Source: Thermogutta sp. (lineage in GTDB: Bacteria; Planctomycetota; Planctomycetia; Pirellulales; Thermoguttaceae). From it: a DNA stretch of 5,542 bases. The position numbers were made by a program, and so were the translations under genes. Numbering within the stretch: the first letter of the stretch is position 1; every line of letters begins with the position of its first letter. The stretch lies in contig NZ_JACIYL010000238.1 of the NCBI RefSeq assembly GCF_014359955.1, forward strand, positions 1-5,542. Direction: 5' to 3'. A model generated the notes under the pieces. That model was not told the origin of the DNA. It saw only the letters and a program-made list of their open reading frames with translations, and did no database searches. This document shows, piece by piece, positions 5,496-5,542 of the stretch.

Positions 5496-5542
5496 ATGGC
5501 CATCCGCGTTGCAATTTTAGGAGCGACAGGCTATACGGCGGT
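5496..5542 (+). CDS. argC: N-acetyl-gamma-glutamyl-phosphate reductase, first 15 codons
   Basis: ArgC reduces N-acetyl-glutamyl-5-phosphate to the semialdehyde with NADPH, the third step of arginine (ornithine) synthesis in the cytoplasm. Only the start is present, cut by the window edge. It reads MAIRVAILGATGYTA, with a first beta strand and the nucleotide-binding loop G-A-T-G-Y at residues 9-13, the usual opening of ArgC. Alanine follows the Thr14 where many ArgC proteins have glycine. The ribosome site is weak (AGG at 5485-5487, eight bases before ATG). The GATGYT loop within a few residues of the start is quite specific, but other Rossmann-fold proteins cannot be fully excluded from 15 residues. 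Confidence 0.82.
   Translation, partial: MAIRVAILGATGYTA

Noticed and set aside
1..5542. CRISPR arrays, tRNA or rRNA genes, transposases, integrases, phage or defence genes
   Set aside because: Read for on both strands; no spaced direct repeats, no tRNA-like cloverleaf and no protein motif of these classes were seen.

Overview
The window looks like ordinary chromosomal DNA from a GC-rich bacterium, most probably a planctomycete. The lineage call is an inference. It rests on a secreted DUF1080 (3-keto-disaccharide hydrolase-like) protein, a family greatly expanded in Planctomycetota, and on a lipoprotein-anchored PEBP protein. Loosely packed genes with unrelated functions and an ArgC N-terminus reading GATGYTA fit the same picture. 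No ribosomal RNA gene is present to fix the lineage.

All six genes read on the + strand. Positions 1-943 carry the C-terminal two thirds of the RNA ligase RtcB, cut by the window edge. Positions 1084-1833 encode a YbhB/PEBP-family protein behind a lipoprotein signal and an acidic linker. A strong ribosome binding site lies inside this gene, exactly before the conserved domain. Positions 1929-2708 encode a DUF434/DUF5616-type protein with a possible PIN/NYN-like nuclease core. Positions 2814-3854 encode porphobilinogen synthase (hemB) with a cysteine-rich zinc site and both active-site lysines. After a 303-base gap without a credible gene comes the secreted DUF1080 protein (4158-4952), which ends in a Lys-Pro-Glu repeat tail. 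A 543-base non-coding stretch rich in hairpins follows. It holds a candidate terminator and a candidate promoter, and leads to the first 15 codons of argC (arginine biosynthesis) at 5496.

The genes do not form an obvious pathway or operon. RNA repair, a PEBP protein, a putative nuclease, heme synthesis, sugar-related hydrolysis and arginine synthesis sit side by side, mostly with their own clear Shine-Dalgarno sites and gaps of about 95-540 bases. I found no transposase, integrase, CRISPR array, tRNA or rRNA gene, and no convincing new multi-gene system. The items most worth a second look are the hairpin-rich region 4953-5301, the possible dual translation start in the PEBP gene, and the DUF434 protein lying about 1 kb from rtcB.
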